From positions 1 to 40,986 of IMG/VR virus record IMGVR_UViG_3300008954_000106: a DNA stretch of 40,986 nt. One strand, given 5' to 3'. Origin of the DNA: a virus. The notes beneath the pieces were generated by a model. It saw nothing but the letters and a program-made list of their open reading frames with translations. It made no database searches and was not told the DNA's origin. Below are positions 1 to 10,158 of the stretch, piece after piece. Each line of letters starts with the position of its first letter. Positions within the stretch are counted from its first letter, which is position 1. Made by a program: the position numbers and the translations under genes.

Positions 1-1
1 G

Positions 2-3000
2 ATAACGGGTGTGTACAACAACGAACCCAACGTGGTTGAAATAATGCAGTCGATTCAGGCGCACGCAGAAGAGGTGGCTGGAGGCGCTGCTGTCACCTTG
101 GAAGGCGTGTCTCCGAAAGAGGCAGCGAGTTTCAAGTTGCACACTGAAGGGGATGTCATCTACTCCCTAGAGGAAATGAAGCGCAATGTTCGGAAGGACA
201 CAGAGGGCAAAGGGGCAAGGGCTTTGGGCAAGATGCTATCAGCCGTGAACCTGCTGCCGAAGAAAGGGTACTACGACAACCTGAAGAAGGTTGAAGAGCT
301 AGAGGACAAAATCCCAGAGATAGTCGAATCGTTAAAGAGGGTGGAAGAAAAGCTCATCATGCACAAGCACTTGCAGTCTACTGAAGGCAAGGACTCAGAG
401 CGAACAAAGAACGCGGATGCCCAGCTTAAAAAAGAGAGGGCTAACCTCAACAAGTTGCGTGACGAATTGTGGACAGACGAAATTAACACAGCGTACGACA
501 CGGCTATCTCCGTACGAAGAGATGCAATGGAGTCAGTGCTTGGAGTGCCGCTGAAACTGCCAAAAGGCAAGGCGTTCATCCGTGGTCTTCCTCGCAAAAA
601 CCAATTGCGCAATATGCCTTTCTTGGCAAGACTTAACTCGTATGCGCAATCAATACTAGGGATAGTAGACGAAAGCAATACCCCAGAGTTTGTTGAAAAA
701 GTTATGGCAAACTCTCTTGTCGAAGAGTTAATCTGGGCTTCTAAACATGACCCAGACTTTGGGCAGAACTGGTACAAGGACAAGATAGATGGGATGTGGC
801 GGTACGTAGGGAAGCTAGAGCCTACACTGTTAGACAGGGACACTGAGCAGGGCATCCACTTCTCTTTGTTGGTTTCGATTCTGTCAGATGGTGAGAAGGT
901 CAAGAATAACCTTCGCATTTCGTTGGGTGTGTACAGACATTACAACAGAACAGGCACATACAAAACGGGTACGAAACTCAGGTCGGCAGATTACGGGAAG
1001 CTTGAAGCATTACGAGATTACTTTGGTAGCTGGAAAGAAGTCGATGCTTGGTTGCAAAAGAAGTCAACGGTTGGTGAGATAAACGCTGAAATTGCGGAGA
1101 TGGCAAAAGTAGACAAGCGTTTTGAGAAGATGCAAATAAAAGGCGAGGCAGTTGATGCGACAGGCTGGAACGCCTACATCCTTGGTCCAAAGTTGGGTGC
1201 GTTCTATCTGAACAGCAGGGGTAACTACGAACCACTAACGCAAGATGTTTGGTTTACACGAACAATTTATCGACTGATGGGTCTGATGACGGAGCAGGAA
1301 TCCCCGACTGATAGGAACAACATAACAAAGTTGACAGAGTTGGTATCTCTTATCGAAGATGGCAAACCCCTGTCAACAGAAACAGGTTCTGTTTTTGGTC
1401 CGAAGAAAAGGGAAGCTATTGGACAGGCGCTCGCTGGCATTACGAAAAGCGACTGGGGAACAGACGCTGTCGCTGGCTTCCACCCAAGTATGCTTGAAGA
1501 TGTTAAAACTTTGGAGGCGTGGGTTGACACAACAGAAGCCAAAATGAAAAAGGCGGGATACCCGCACTCCGAGGTTAGTGCAACAAAAGAGTTTCGTGCA
1601 AAGGTGGAAGCAGGGAAAGCGAAGTACATTCCACATAGCCAAAAGGTGTTTCAGCTTATAGCGAACAGCTTCAAGAAATCAGGCTCTAAAGGACAGGAAG
1701 ACGCAAGAACTACTGCTTCGAGAAAGCGTGCGAGAAGGGTTGTCCGTGAAGCGATAGAGATATACAAGCGAAGAACCAAGAAGACAGACATAAACAATGC
1801 ATCTGCGCAGGCGATGCTTTGGTACATGGAAAAAGAGTTGTTCTCAATCTACACAGGTTCAGAGACACCGTTCGGTCAAGACTATGAAACTGCTGCGAAG
1901 GCTCTGCACGACGAGGAAGTGCTCGGTCGTACGTCCTCTCCAATGGAAGCACGACGGATAGAGACAACTACGCCAGAGTTTAAGAGATGGTTTGGTGACA
2001 GTAAGATTGTGGACGAGAACGGTGACCCGCTGATTGTTTATCACGGGACAAAACACGCTTTTGAAAAGTTCAAGAAGCTGAGAAGAAGGGTTAGAAAGAA
2101 GGGGACAGGAGAGCTTGTCCCTGCACATTGGTTTGCACAGGACCCGTCTACAGCGGGGGGTTACGCCACAGCGATAGATAGTTGGAAGGGCTGGGACTAC
2201 AAGCCTACACTAGAAGAAGTGTCTGGTGGAAGGGTCGCACCCGTATATCTTTCTATTAGAAATCCCTATGTCATAAGTCTACGTGACTGGTCTGATATGG
2301 ATGAGCTGGATTTTTTGGACTTTCCAACACGAGAGGAGCTCATGGAATATGGGAAGACATGGGAAGAGGTTCTTTCGCTTGATGGTTTTGATGGTCTAAT
2401 TATTGAGGACGCAGAGGGCAACTCGGCTTACGGAGCCTTCTTTCCCGAACAAATTATCTCCTCAATTACAATGGAAGCACGGGAGCTGAAGAAGGAAGAC
2501 ACATACTTGGGTCGTCCAAAGACTGGCATATACCAAGAGATAGATGGCGTGTTCCCGCAACTCTTCTACAAAGAGAACCTTGGACCTGCGTCACTGTATC
2601 CAAAGATTGTCAACGTGTTGGCTGCGATACGCCAGCCCAAGATGAAGGGCAATGAACTTAGGAAGTATCTCTCTGGCAAGGGCATCACCAAGGACGAGAT
2701 GTTCTTTACAGGCATCGACGAGTTCATCGAAGAGCAAGGCGACGCGAGCATTGCAATAGAAGATGTTCAAGCTGCTGTTCAAGTGATTGAGTTGACTGAG
2801 GAAACTAGCGCTGGTGGCGAGGCTGTTTACGAAGAATATGTGCCTCCTTACTTTAAGAAAACCAGTGTCGCCAATGTTACACGCATTGGGATGGATGGCT
2901 ACAGAGAGATAGTTCTACGATGGGTTCCGAAGGAGGGGCAACTGACTACAACTGATGAAACAGTGATTCAACAAAACCCGTCCGCAGCTCACAGTGTCCG

Positions 3001-6000
3001 ACAGCTGATGTTTTTAATTCCAGAGGGCAGACACATTTTGGATTTGCTGGCTGACATGGCTTCCTTTAGAATTGATGAGAGTCAACCTTTGCGTGGTATA
3101 TCAGATTCAACCATAGCTCATTTGTACTTGCTGGCGAATATAGAAAAGTACGACCTCTCAACGCCTATCGAAGAAGCGGACACACACCAGTCAGGGGAAG
3201 AGACAGTAGACGCTATGATTGAGGGGATACGGTATCAGATTGCCGAAGATGCCAAGGGGATGACACAAGCGGAAGCAAAAGCATACGTAACTGACTTATT
3301 CAATAAGGTAGGCGAGAACATAGTTGAAGGAGTATACCCAAGCGTCGATGACGTTTATGGCATTCACACTCTTCTGACTCGGACTCTAACACCCGCAGAA
3401 ATCCGTCTCAGAGCACACGCATTTAAGTCTTTTGAGAAAGTAACAGGGGTGGCTCTGACTACACAAAATAACGATGCAGTTTTACGATACTGGCGTAATC
3501 TGCCAAACGAAGTTTTTATGGGCAATCCAACAGAGGAAGCGGCACTCTCCATCGCGAGGGGTGCTCTTACAAAGAAAGAAGCGGAGATATTCCAGTCACC
3601 TCACTGGTGGGGCGAAGCTGGCAAGGGCAACATTGCACACATCCGTGCAGGAACGTGGACTAATCCAGCCGATAAAAAGAAATATCTATTCGTCATAGAA
3701 GTCCAGAGCGATTGGGCAAACAGAGCCCTTGGCGAGGGAGGTTTCCAAACAGGCGAAGTAATTCCAGAAGAATTGCTTGGTGACGCACCTGTTCCAAAGG
3801 ACAGGTTTAAACTTGTTCCAGAGCAAGAGGGTCTGACTGAGCCGATGCGAGAAGGGCAAGTGAAACGTCGAATGGAATCTGGAGTATTGTATGAGTACAC
3901 ATCTCCAGATGGAGTAGTTGAGGAGTTCACCATATCGAGCAGTACTCATCGTCAGTATCTAGAAAAAGAGTACGTGGATGGGATATTGAACATCGACACC
4001 TCATGGGATTTGTTCAAGCATAAGAAAGTTTTAGAATCTAAAAGAACGCCTCGTGCACCGTTCGTCTCTACTCCAGCTGGCAAAGTGTCCGATGCTTGGA
4101 TGGGAGTTGCGCTCAAGCGTATACTCGCAGAGGCAGCATCGGAAGGCTTAGATGGAGTTGTCATAACAACCAAGGACTTCGCTAACACTACTCGTGGCAT
4201 ACAACTGGGCGAGGACTACGTTGGATACAGCAAGATGGCGACCATGCTCCGCAAGATTGGCAAGAAGGTAGACCCAGATGCTACGTTTATAGCAGATGTT
4301 GGTGATACGGTAATGCTAGACGAAGAGTCAGGCTTATACATTGATAGAACGACAGCAGAGGTGGTGGAAGTCGAAAGCGAGTGGGGCGAAACAATTCTAC
4401 CCCCAAGCGGTGCAGCACTTCAAATCACAGACAAGATGCGTGATGCAGTGGCTCAAGGTATGCCGATGTTTGGCAACACCACAATGGAAGCACGTCGCGA
4501 CTTAGGTATACGAATGAACGAGACTTCGTCCAAGTTGCGTATCGGTGGCGGTTGGGATGCTGTACTGAAGACCCCAAGTGTTTTATTACAACTGAAGACT
4601 GGAGAAGCTGTAGTACGCGTCGAGCAAGACAAGACCAAAGAATACTGGGCTTTGATAGATATAGCCACCGATAACATTCTTGCTACATTCAATACCGAGA
4701 AACAAGCAACCGATGCAGCGGCAGAACACTACGAGAAAGTTCGGAAGATATGGCTTGCTGATGTTTCAAAACAAAACTCCATGCACACTGTTCTGGCTGA
4801 CGTGATTGACACCCTACCCATACAAGAGTATGTCGAAGCAGGCAAACTTACTTGGTTACGAGGATACTGGGACGAGGAACTTGACCCACTTGTTCGGGAC
4901 TATGTGCACTCGCTAGAGCGTGCATACAACGAATGGTATATTAAAGACCAGCAGAAGAAGGCAGAACAACCGCCCGTAGAAGGGATGGTGCCAACCTTCG
5001 CTATGGAAGAAGAAGCAACGTGGGAAGTTCCAGATAATCCGTGGCGTGAAGTTGCAGAGCTGTTCGAGGATGGACCAAACAGAGACGCTACTCCTATCAT
5101 GACATTGCTTAAACTTGGTCGCAAGATTAGGTTTATGTACGAGAACCTTTCAGATACTATGACTATCTCAGCGCAAGAAGTGTTGGCAGATAGAGCTGGC
5201 TTTACTTTAGCAAGCCTAGCGAGGATTGTTTTTAGACCAAGTTTCTTAGAGAGCGTGGGTGAAGCAGACCCAATGCTTCCTGAAGTGGACATGGAATATC
5301 TGGAAGAAGCTGCTCGTCGTGCAGAGGGTCAAGAAGACCGCAGACTCGTGCTAAAACCTTCTCGAACATTTCTTGGATTTAACGTACCCGATACAGGCGT
5401 TGCTCTACCTATGAGAGTAGACAAGGACGTGAACCCGTACGCCCCGATGGAAGCATTCCAAAAAGCATCTCGGACTATGTTTGATAGTCCAGACGTGGAC
5501 ATAACCAAAACAGGTGACCAGCTGTGGGAAGACACACTGGGATTCAGTTACGAAGATAGACCAAAGAGCATGAAGGTAGACTCTGTGCTAGTAGAAGGTT
5601 GGGATATACCTAATGTTGAAGCCAATGCTGCTTGGCTAGTAAGGTATCGCAAGGGTGGCAAGCACGTAGGCACTATCTTGCACCTCACTCCAGCTGGTGG
5701 ATTCCGTAACGCACAGACAGTGGAAGCAAAAACATACAAGAAGTTGAGTGAGAATGTTCTTGATATAGTCCGAGACATATCGTTCCCTCTCACTCAGGAG
5801 GAAGCAGCTGGTTTAACCTACGGAGAAATCTTCAACCAAGACACACAGATGCACGCTCGTCGTCTTGACGGTAGTAAGCGAATGGTGTCTATAACAGGAG
5901 TACAGCCAAGCAAGTTAATGGACTTGGTAGAGATGGGCAGGATACCTATGCCATCTATCGCAACAGTAGACACGGAAAGAAGATTGCCGTTTTTTAGAAA

Positions 6001-9000
6001 TTGGAGTTTCGGGGACGTGTTTTTAGTGTGGGACCCAGACGCAGTGCGACCTGAGACAGGCGAGCCTACTTATGCGGGTGACGCTTACTCAGTCAGAACA
6101 CCACAACTGATACAGCGTGGTGGTGAGACTGTGTTTGAGGATGAGGGAGATTATGTCAGTGCGTTGGCATACAACATACTTGAATATAAGCATCGCAAAC
6201 AGGCAGAGCGTGGAGGCGTACGCGGTTCGGAAGTATCACCTAAAGCCAGTGGCATAGCGGCTGGACTTGTTCGGAGTACTGTACTAGACAAAGTGACTAC
6301 TACAGAACAAATGAGAGAGGAGCTCTCCAAGAGGCAGCCAAAAGAACACGACACTGGAGAATTGTCAGACACATTCGCTAGGCATCGAGGGATGTGGAGA
6401 GAAGCCGTGCGGTTGTTTGGGTATTACCCAGACAGAGAAAGCGCAAGGAGAGGGAGGCTACAATTAGAACTCTACAGCGCAGTTAGAGACTTCTTTAGTA
6501 GTAATCCAAAACCCGAAGGTGTCTCTTACGACGAGTACTTGTCTCAACCCAAAACGGAGGAAGCGTTTATCGAGTCTGTTGGTGTATCCCTTGACTTGGA
6601 GAGGATTAGTGCATCGCTTGCAAAACGACGCGGAGTCAAAGAGGGTGGATTCAAGAGTACGGACATTTTGTATAATCTCCTAAACTTACTGAAGGATATG
6701 TCAGCGAGTCAGGTAGCCTACTTTGAAACCAAGCCCCAGAGAACACTGCCGTTTGGCAAGGGCGGGGTTGTGGGTGTTTTGATTCCAGCTTCTACATCTC
6801 ATGACATGAGTCTGATAGGGCTGGAACAAGAAAGTAGTGTGTTAGAGAACTTGCAAGAGATGGGCGTGAACGTCCGTCGGTATCAAAATGAAAGCGTGAA
6901 CGTAGGCAATGTGAGTTTAGGTATGCAAGGACACTTAAACTTTGTGCAGGACAGCTTTGTTTCAGCATTGGACAGTTTAGAAGACGATGTTATGTACGCA
7001 CGCAAGTTGCCTGCTGACAGAACGTCTATCCTGAACAGCCCAGCAATGGGAATGATAATGCGAGACGAGTTCGAGCGACGAGGCTTAACTCCAGCAGAGC
7101 AGACACCATTCCAAGCAGGGTTCAGAGCAGGTGGTAGAGCAACAAAGAAGCTCCAAGCGGTGCGTGACAAGGAAGAGCGTAAGTACGCTATAGAGACGGA
7201 GCGTGAACGTGCACGAGCTAGAGAGGCTCAGAAGCTACGCAACCAGAGGGAGCTCTTAGAGAGGCGTATAGAGCGTGTGAAACGCAAGGCTGCCGACGCG
7301 GAGATACTGAGAGAGTCTGCTATAACGATAGTCAAGTTGCTGTCCAAGAAAGACCGTGGTGACTTGGCGGTTAGACTTGCTAGAGTCACGACTCCGAAAC
7401 GTCTTTCCGAGCTGGCGGAACGTGCGGTTGAACTCGCGGCTACATCAGAATACAAAGAGAGTGTGCGGAGGCTACGCAAGCTAAAGACACGATTTAATAA
7501 GCGCAAGCTAGGGATGACGAACAATGTCAAGGCAGAGGTTCTTGGGTTGATTGCTACGGCTGAAGCCCAAGCGTACCAAAGCGGCACAAAGAAGATGTTG
7601 CCAGCGAAGGGCGAGAAACTCTCACCATCGGATGCTGTCAGCAGGGCGAGTGAAATACACGACAAACTAGATAAAGCTGTTGAGCTTGTCAAGGAAGCGA
7701 CACTCGAATACAGGGCTTCAAGAGAAGACCGTAAGGGTCGTCTCGGAACTCTTGCAGTCGGTTTAATAGATGCGCTTCGTGCTCATAAAGAACTACCACA
7801 GGATAGACGTGGCAAACACTATAACCGTAAGTCTAAGGCTTGGTTCAGAAGAAGCCGCACCACATTAAGTATGATTGAGCTAGTTACTCAACACGCTCCA
7901 GTGGAAGTGCAGCAAGCTCTTGCGGAGTTGCTCCACTACGACCTAGCCGATGCCGAGTCTGACCACTTGAGCGAAGTGCGGGATGTGCTCAAGGCACTAG
8001 ACACACTGGCGAAAAACGCTGGGTATAAAAGCCTAGATGCAATGATGGATGTTGTTGGTACAACCGACATTGAGGCTGTGACTGAAACAGTTAGGGTGCA
8101 ACTGGGAGATGAGTTGACGACCATTACCCTAGACGGTCTAATGAAAATAGCTGCGATGGACGAGGAGACTGTCTCTATGATAGTCGATGAGGTAGATGAC
8201 ACGGGAGCTGTTGTCAAGTCAGGAACTGGAATACAGTTTGAAGCTGGCGACATGGTAGAACCCATACTAGGAATAACGAGAGCTCAGTGGGAGCAGGCAG
8301 TTGCTCAGTTACCGAAAGAGTTGCAAGATTTTGTGAGGGCAGCAAAAGCAATTCGGGAGGCACTTCGTGCACCTGCGTTCAAGGCGTACTACCAGATACA
8401 TGGGACAGAGCCAAAAGCAGTAGATGGGTACGAGCCACGTAAAAGGGAGAGGACACCACAGCAAGCCGCAGAAAGACTTGATGTCGAAGCAATGACCGCT
8501 GGCTTCATTGATGACGCAGGGTTTACCAAGGGTCGGACTGGGGGCGGTCAAGCCGTCAAGATTGGCGGGTTTGTTGCAGACTTCCTTACATCAACAGAGG
8601 CGCTGAGTAAACTTGCACACATGGCAGTTCCGCTTCGTGATGCAGTGGCAGTCCTTGGTCAACGAGAAGTACAAGATGCTATCAATACGCACATGGGTGC
8701 AGAGTTTGGTAAAGACCTAGAGAACCGATTGATGCACGCGGCGGGAATGATACAGCGTCTTCCACGCGGGTTCCTTATGAAAATATCAAGCAACTTGGCG
8801 AGAGCGTTTTTAACCTTATCGCCCAGAACTTGGGGCAGGGTACTCTTTGGAGGCGTGTCTAATCTTGCCATACAGATGAACCCTAGTGATTTAGCTGTTG
8901 GTGTTGCATCTCTTGTCAATGTTAAGACAAACTTGCAAGAGGCTTGGACTAATGGATACCTGTTTGCACGTTCTCGTTCGGGTGCTATGCGTAGGCAAAC

Positions 9001-10141
9001 ACAAGAAGCTGAACAAACAGTTGGCAGGATAGCAGACCAAGATGCGCTGATGTCATCCGTTGTGAAGATGTCCAAATCTCTTGCACGCGCTGCTCAATAT
9101 TTAATTCAGGGAGACATCCGTGGTTCATGGCGACCAATATCAGATGTCGCCAAAGAAGTGTACCGACTGCCTGATAGTATCCATGTTCTTCAGGCAATGG
9201 ATAACCTGATAGTTGCTGTTGCGTATGGTGCGTACAAGTCTAAGTATCAGGCTGAAGGGCTGACTGGGGATGCGTTAGTGAGAGCAGCGTCAACAGCAGC
9301 CGAGCGTATCACGAGAGAAACACAAAACACTTCCTCTGCACTGGACGCAACTGTATTGGATGCGCAAGACGCTGTTAAAGGTAGTCAGAAGAGAGCGTTC
9401 TTCCCATTTGCTAGTGACCCTGTAACGAAAGCAAACGCGCTCTATCGTGCTATCAGGTTTGGCAACGCAAACCAAAGAGCTGTTGCTACAGTTGGTTTTG
9501 TTTCCACCATCGCGACAAACATTGGTGTTACCTATGGATATGCGATGCTGCTTAAACTACTTGCTGGAATGTTTGAAGGTGATGAACCTGATTACCACAA
9601 AGAACAGATGCGTGCAGTAGTTGAGAGGGCGCACGACAAGAAGGCAGTAGAGCAAAGTATCTCTGGTGCTATTGATGATTTGCTGGGAATGTTTGGTTAC
9701 GCTGGTATTATTGCGAGCTGGGGATTATCTGCTCTTGAGGGGTATGACGCAGGCAACCCTGCGCTATGGGCGAGTGTGACTGAGGATGTAGCTAGAGATG
9801 CTAAGAACCTTTCAGTTGAAGTAGCGAAAGACGAAACTGATGAGGAAAAAGTATGGGATTACATTGCTAGACTTTTAGAGACTGGTCGCATGGGGCTAGG
9901 TGACCCGACAGTTATGCCACAAAGAGAGTTCCGAAAGGGTGAAGCGTTGGCTGACCCCACAGTTGAAGATGTGGAGAAAGCGGTACGTGGACTTAAACGA
10001 CAGTCACCATTGGCTAGGTTGCTGGGCATGGAGGCAGAGGAGTTGTCCCGTGAAGAGGAGAGAGCGTTGACGAGACTACGGGCTAAAGACAAGAGAGACA
10101 AGGCACGAGAGGAACGGCTGGCTAATCAGCCGCAGCCGTAA
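2..10141 (+). CDS. Giant polyvalent (probably virion-ejected) protein, 5' end open at window edge
   Basis: The frame is open through the left edge; the first possible start is GTG at 11 (3376 aa), and no in-frame stop lies upstream, so the gene may begin outside. Residues below count from that GTG. Residues 1-640 are mostly helical and unassigned. At 645, 821 and 1492 lie M-E-A-R linkers. Between the first two is an ADP-ribosyltransferase-like domain of the phage polyvalent type (TPEFKRWFGDS, VYHGT with H678, FFPEQI). Two further segments (about 860-1000 with KDEMFFTGIDEF, about 1180-1490 with VIEVQSDW and ALQITDKMRDAV..MPMFG) resemble modules that accompany it in other phage polyvalent proteins. 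Around 2370-2460 is a charged coiled coil and about 3157-3190 a hydrophobic stretch, suggesting membrane contact during ejection. Polyvalent proteins are typically packaged and injected. Individual domain functions are inferred from motifs. Confidence 0.85.
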   Translation: MTGVYNNEPNVVEIMQSIQAHAEEVAGGAAVTLEGVSPKEAASFKLHTEGDVIYSLEEMKRNVRKDTEGKGARALGKMLSAVNLLPKKGYYDNLKKVEELEDKIPEIVESLKRVEEKLIMHKHLQSTEGKDSERTKNADAQLKKERANLNKLRDELWTDEINTAYDTAISVRRDAMESVLGVPLKLPKGKAFIRGLPRKNQLRNMPFLARLNSYAQSILGIVDESNTPEFVEKVMANSLVEELIWASKHDPDFGQNWYKDKIDGMWRYVGKLEPTLLDRDTEQGIHFSLLVSILSDGEKVKNNLRISLGVYRHYNRTGTYKTGTKLRSADYGKLEALRDYFGSWKEVDAWLQKKSTVGEINAEIAEMAKVDKRFEKMQIKGEAVDATGWNAYILGPKLGAFYLNSRGNYEPLTQDVWFTRTIYRLMGLMTEQESPTDRNNITKLTELVSLIEDGKPLSTETGSVFGPKKREAIGQALAGITKSDWGTDAVAGFHPSMLEDVKTLEAWVDTTEAKMKKAGYPHSEVSATKEFRAKVEAGKAKYIPHSQKVFQLIANSFKKSGSKGQEDARTTASRKRARRVVREAIEIYKRRTKKTDINNASAQAMLWYMEKELFSIYTGSETPFGQDYETAAKALHDEEVLGRTSSPMEARRIETTTPEFKRWFGDSKIVDENGDPLIVYHGTKHAFEKFKKLRRRVRKKGTGELVPAHWFAQDPSTAGGYATAIDSWKGWDYKPTLEEVSGGRVAPVYLSIRNPYVISLRDWSDMDELDFLDFPTREELMEYGKTWEEVLSLDGFDGLIIEDAEGNSAYGAFFPEQIISSITMEARELKKEDTYLGRPKTGIYQEIDGVFPQLFYKENLGPASLYPKIVNVLAAIRQPKMKGNELRKYLSGKGITKDEMFFTGIDEFIEEQGDASIAIEDVQAAVQVIELTEETSAGGEAVYEEYVPPYFKKTSVANVTRIGMDGYREIVLRWVPKEGQLTTTDETVIQQNPSAAHSVRQLMFLIPEGRHILDLLADMASFRIDESQPLRGISDSTIAHLYLLANIEKYDLSTPIEEADTHQSGEETVDAMIEGIRYQIAEDAKGMTQAEAKAYVTDLFNKVGENIVEGVYPSVDDVYGIHTLLTRTLTPAEIRLRAHAFKSFEKVTGVALTTQNNDAVLRYWRNLPNEVFMGNPTEEAALSIARGALTKKEAEIFQSPHWWGEAGKGNIAHIRAGTWTNPADKKKYLFVIEVQSDWANRALGEGGFQTGEVIPEELLGDAPVPKDRFKLVPEQEGLTEPMREGQVKRRMESGVLYEYTSPDGVVEEFTISSSTHRQYLEKEYVDGILNIDTSWDLFKHKKVLESKRTPRAPFVSTPAGKVSDAWMGVALKRILAEAASEGLDGVVITTKDFANTTRGIQLGEDYVGYSKMATMLRKIGKKVDPDATFIADVGDTVMLDEESGLYIDRTTAEVVEVESEWGETILPPSGAALQITDKMRDAVAQGMPMFGNTTMEARRDLGIRMNETSSKLRIGGGWDAVLKTPSVLLQLKTGEAVVRVEQDKTKEYWALIDIATDNILATFNTEKQATDAAAEHYEKVRKIWLADVSKQNSMHTVLADVIDTLPIQEYVEAGKLTWLRGYWDEELDPLVRDYVHSLERAYNEWYIKDQQKKAEQPPVEGMVPTFAMEEEATWEVPDNPWREVAELFEDGPNRDATPIMTLLKLGRKIRFMYENLSDTMTISAQEVLADRAGFTLASLARIVFRPSFLESVGEADPMLPEVDMEYLEEAARRAEGQEDRRLVLKPSRTFLGFNVPDTGVALPMRVDKDVNPYAPMEAFQKASRTMFDSPDVDITKTGDQLWEDTLGFSYEDRPKSMKVDSVLVEGWDIPNVEANAAWLVRYRKGGKHVGTILHLTPAGGFRNAQTVEAKTYKKLSENVLDIVRDISFPLTQEEAAGLTYGEIFNQDTQMHARRLDGSKRMVSITGVQPSKLMDLVEMGRIPMPSIATVDTERRLPFFRNWSFGDVFLVWDPDAVRPETGEPTYAGDAYSVRTPQLIQRGGETVFEDEGDYVSALAYNILEYKHRKQAERGGVRGSEVSPKASGIAAGLVRSTVLDKVTTTEQMREELSKRQPKEHDTGELSDTFARHRGMWREAVRLFGYYPDRESARRGRLQLELYSAVRDFFSSNPKPEGVSYDEYLSQPKTEEAFIESVGVSLDLERISASLAKRRGVKEGGFKSTDILYNLLNLLKDMSASQVAYFETKPQRTLPFGKGGVVGVLIPASTSHDMSLIGLEQESSVLENLQEMGVNVRRYQNESVNVGNVSLGMQGHLNFVQDSFVSALDSLEDDVMYARKLPADRTSILNSPAMGMIMRDEFERRGLTPAEQTPFQAGFRAGGRATKKLQAVRDKEERKYAIETERERARAREAQKLRNQRELLERRIERVKRKAADAEILRESAITIVKLLSKKDRGDLAVRLARVTTPKRLSELAERAVELAATSEYKESVRRLRKLKTRFNKRKLGMTNNVKAEVLGLIATAEAQAYQSGTKKMLPAKGEKLSPSDAVSRASEIHDKLDKAVELVKEATLEYRASREDRKGRLGTLAVGLIDALRAHKELPQDRRGKHYNRKSKAWFRRSRTTLSMIELVTQHAPVEVQQALAELLHYDLADAESDHLSEVRDVLKALDTLAKNAGYKSLDAMMDVVGTTDIEAVTETVRVQLGDELTTITLDGLMKIAAMDEETVSMIVDEVDDTGAVVKSGTGIQFEAGDMVEPILGITRAQWEQAVAQLPKELQDFVRAAKAIREALRAPAFKAYYQIHGTEPKAVDGYEPRKRERTPQQAAERLDVEAMTAGFIDDAGFTKGRTGGGQAVKIGGFVADFLTSTEALSKLAHMAVPLRDAVAVLGQREVQDAINTHMGAEFGKDLENRLMHAAGMIQRLPRGFLMKISSNLARAFLTLSPRTWGRVLFGGVSNLAIQMNPSDLAVGVASLVNVKTNLQEAWTNGYLFARSRSGAMRRQTQEAEQTVGRIADQDALMSSVVKMSKSLARAAQYLIQGDIRGSWRPISDVAKEVYRLPDSIHVLQAMDNLIVAVAYGAYKSKYQAEGLTGDALVRAASTAAERITRETQNTSSALDATVLDAQDAVKGSQKRAFFPFASDPVTKANALYRAIRFGNANQRAVATVGFVSTIATNIGVTYGYAMLLKLLAGMFEGDEPDYHKEQMRAVVERAHDKKAVEQSISGAIDDLLGMFGYAGIIASWGLSALEGYDAGNPALWASVTEDVARDAKNLSVEVAKDETDEEKVWDYIARLLETGRMGLGDPTVMPQREFRKGEALADPTVEDVEKAVRGLKRQSPLARLLGMEAEELSREEERALTRLRAKDKRDKAREERLANQPQP
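1941..1953 (+). repeat. Interdomain linker repeat, copy 1 (CAATGGAAGCACG)
   Basis: A 13-base sequence coding for the M-E-A-R linker just before the ADP-ribosyltransferase-like domain. The same 13 bases occur exactly at four other domain boundaries in the two polyvalent reading frames, at 2469, 4482, 40384 and 40771. Confidence 0.85.
2469..2481 (+). repeat. Interdomain linker repeat, copy 2
   Basis: Exact second copy of the 13-base linker repeat, coding for T-M-E-A-R directly after the ADP-ribosyltransferase-like domain (after PEQIISS). Confidence 0.85.
4482..4494 (+). repeat. Interdomain linker repeat, copy 3
   Basis: Exact third copy, coding for T-M-E-A-R after the M-P-M-F-G-N-T sequence that ends the SDW-containing module. 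Confidence 0.85.
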
Positions 10142-10158
10142 GCACAAGGAGTAGGGGT

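Noticed and set aside
271-10101. Many minus-strand ORFs of 60-215 codons opposite the giant gene
   Set aside because: They are antisense shadows of one long conserved frame, without ribosome-binding sites, operon spacing or recognisable domains.
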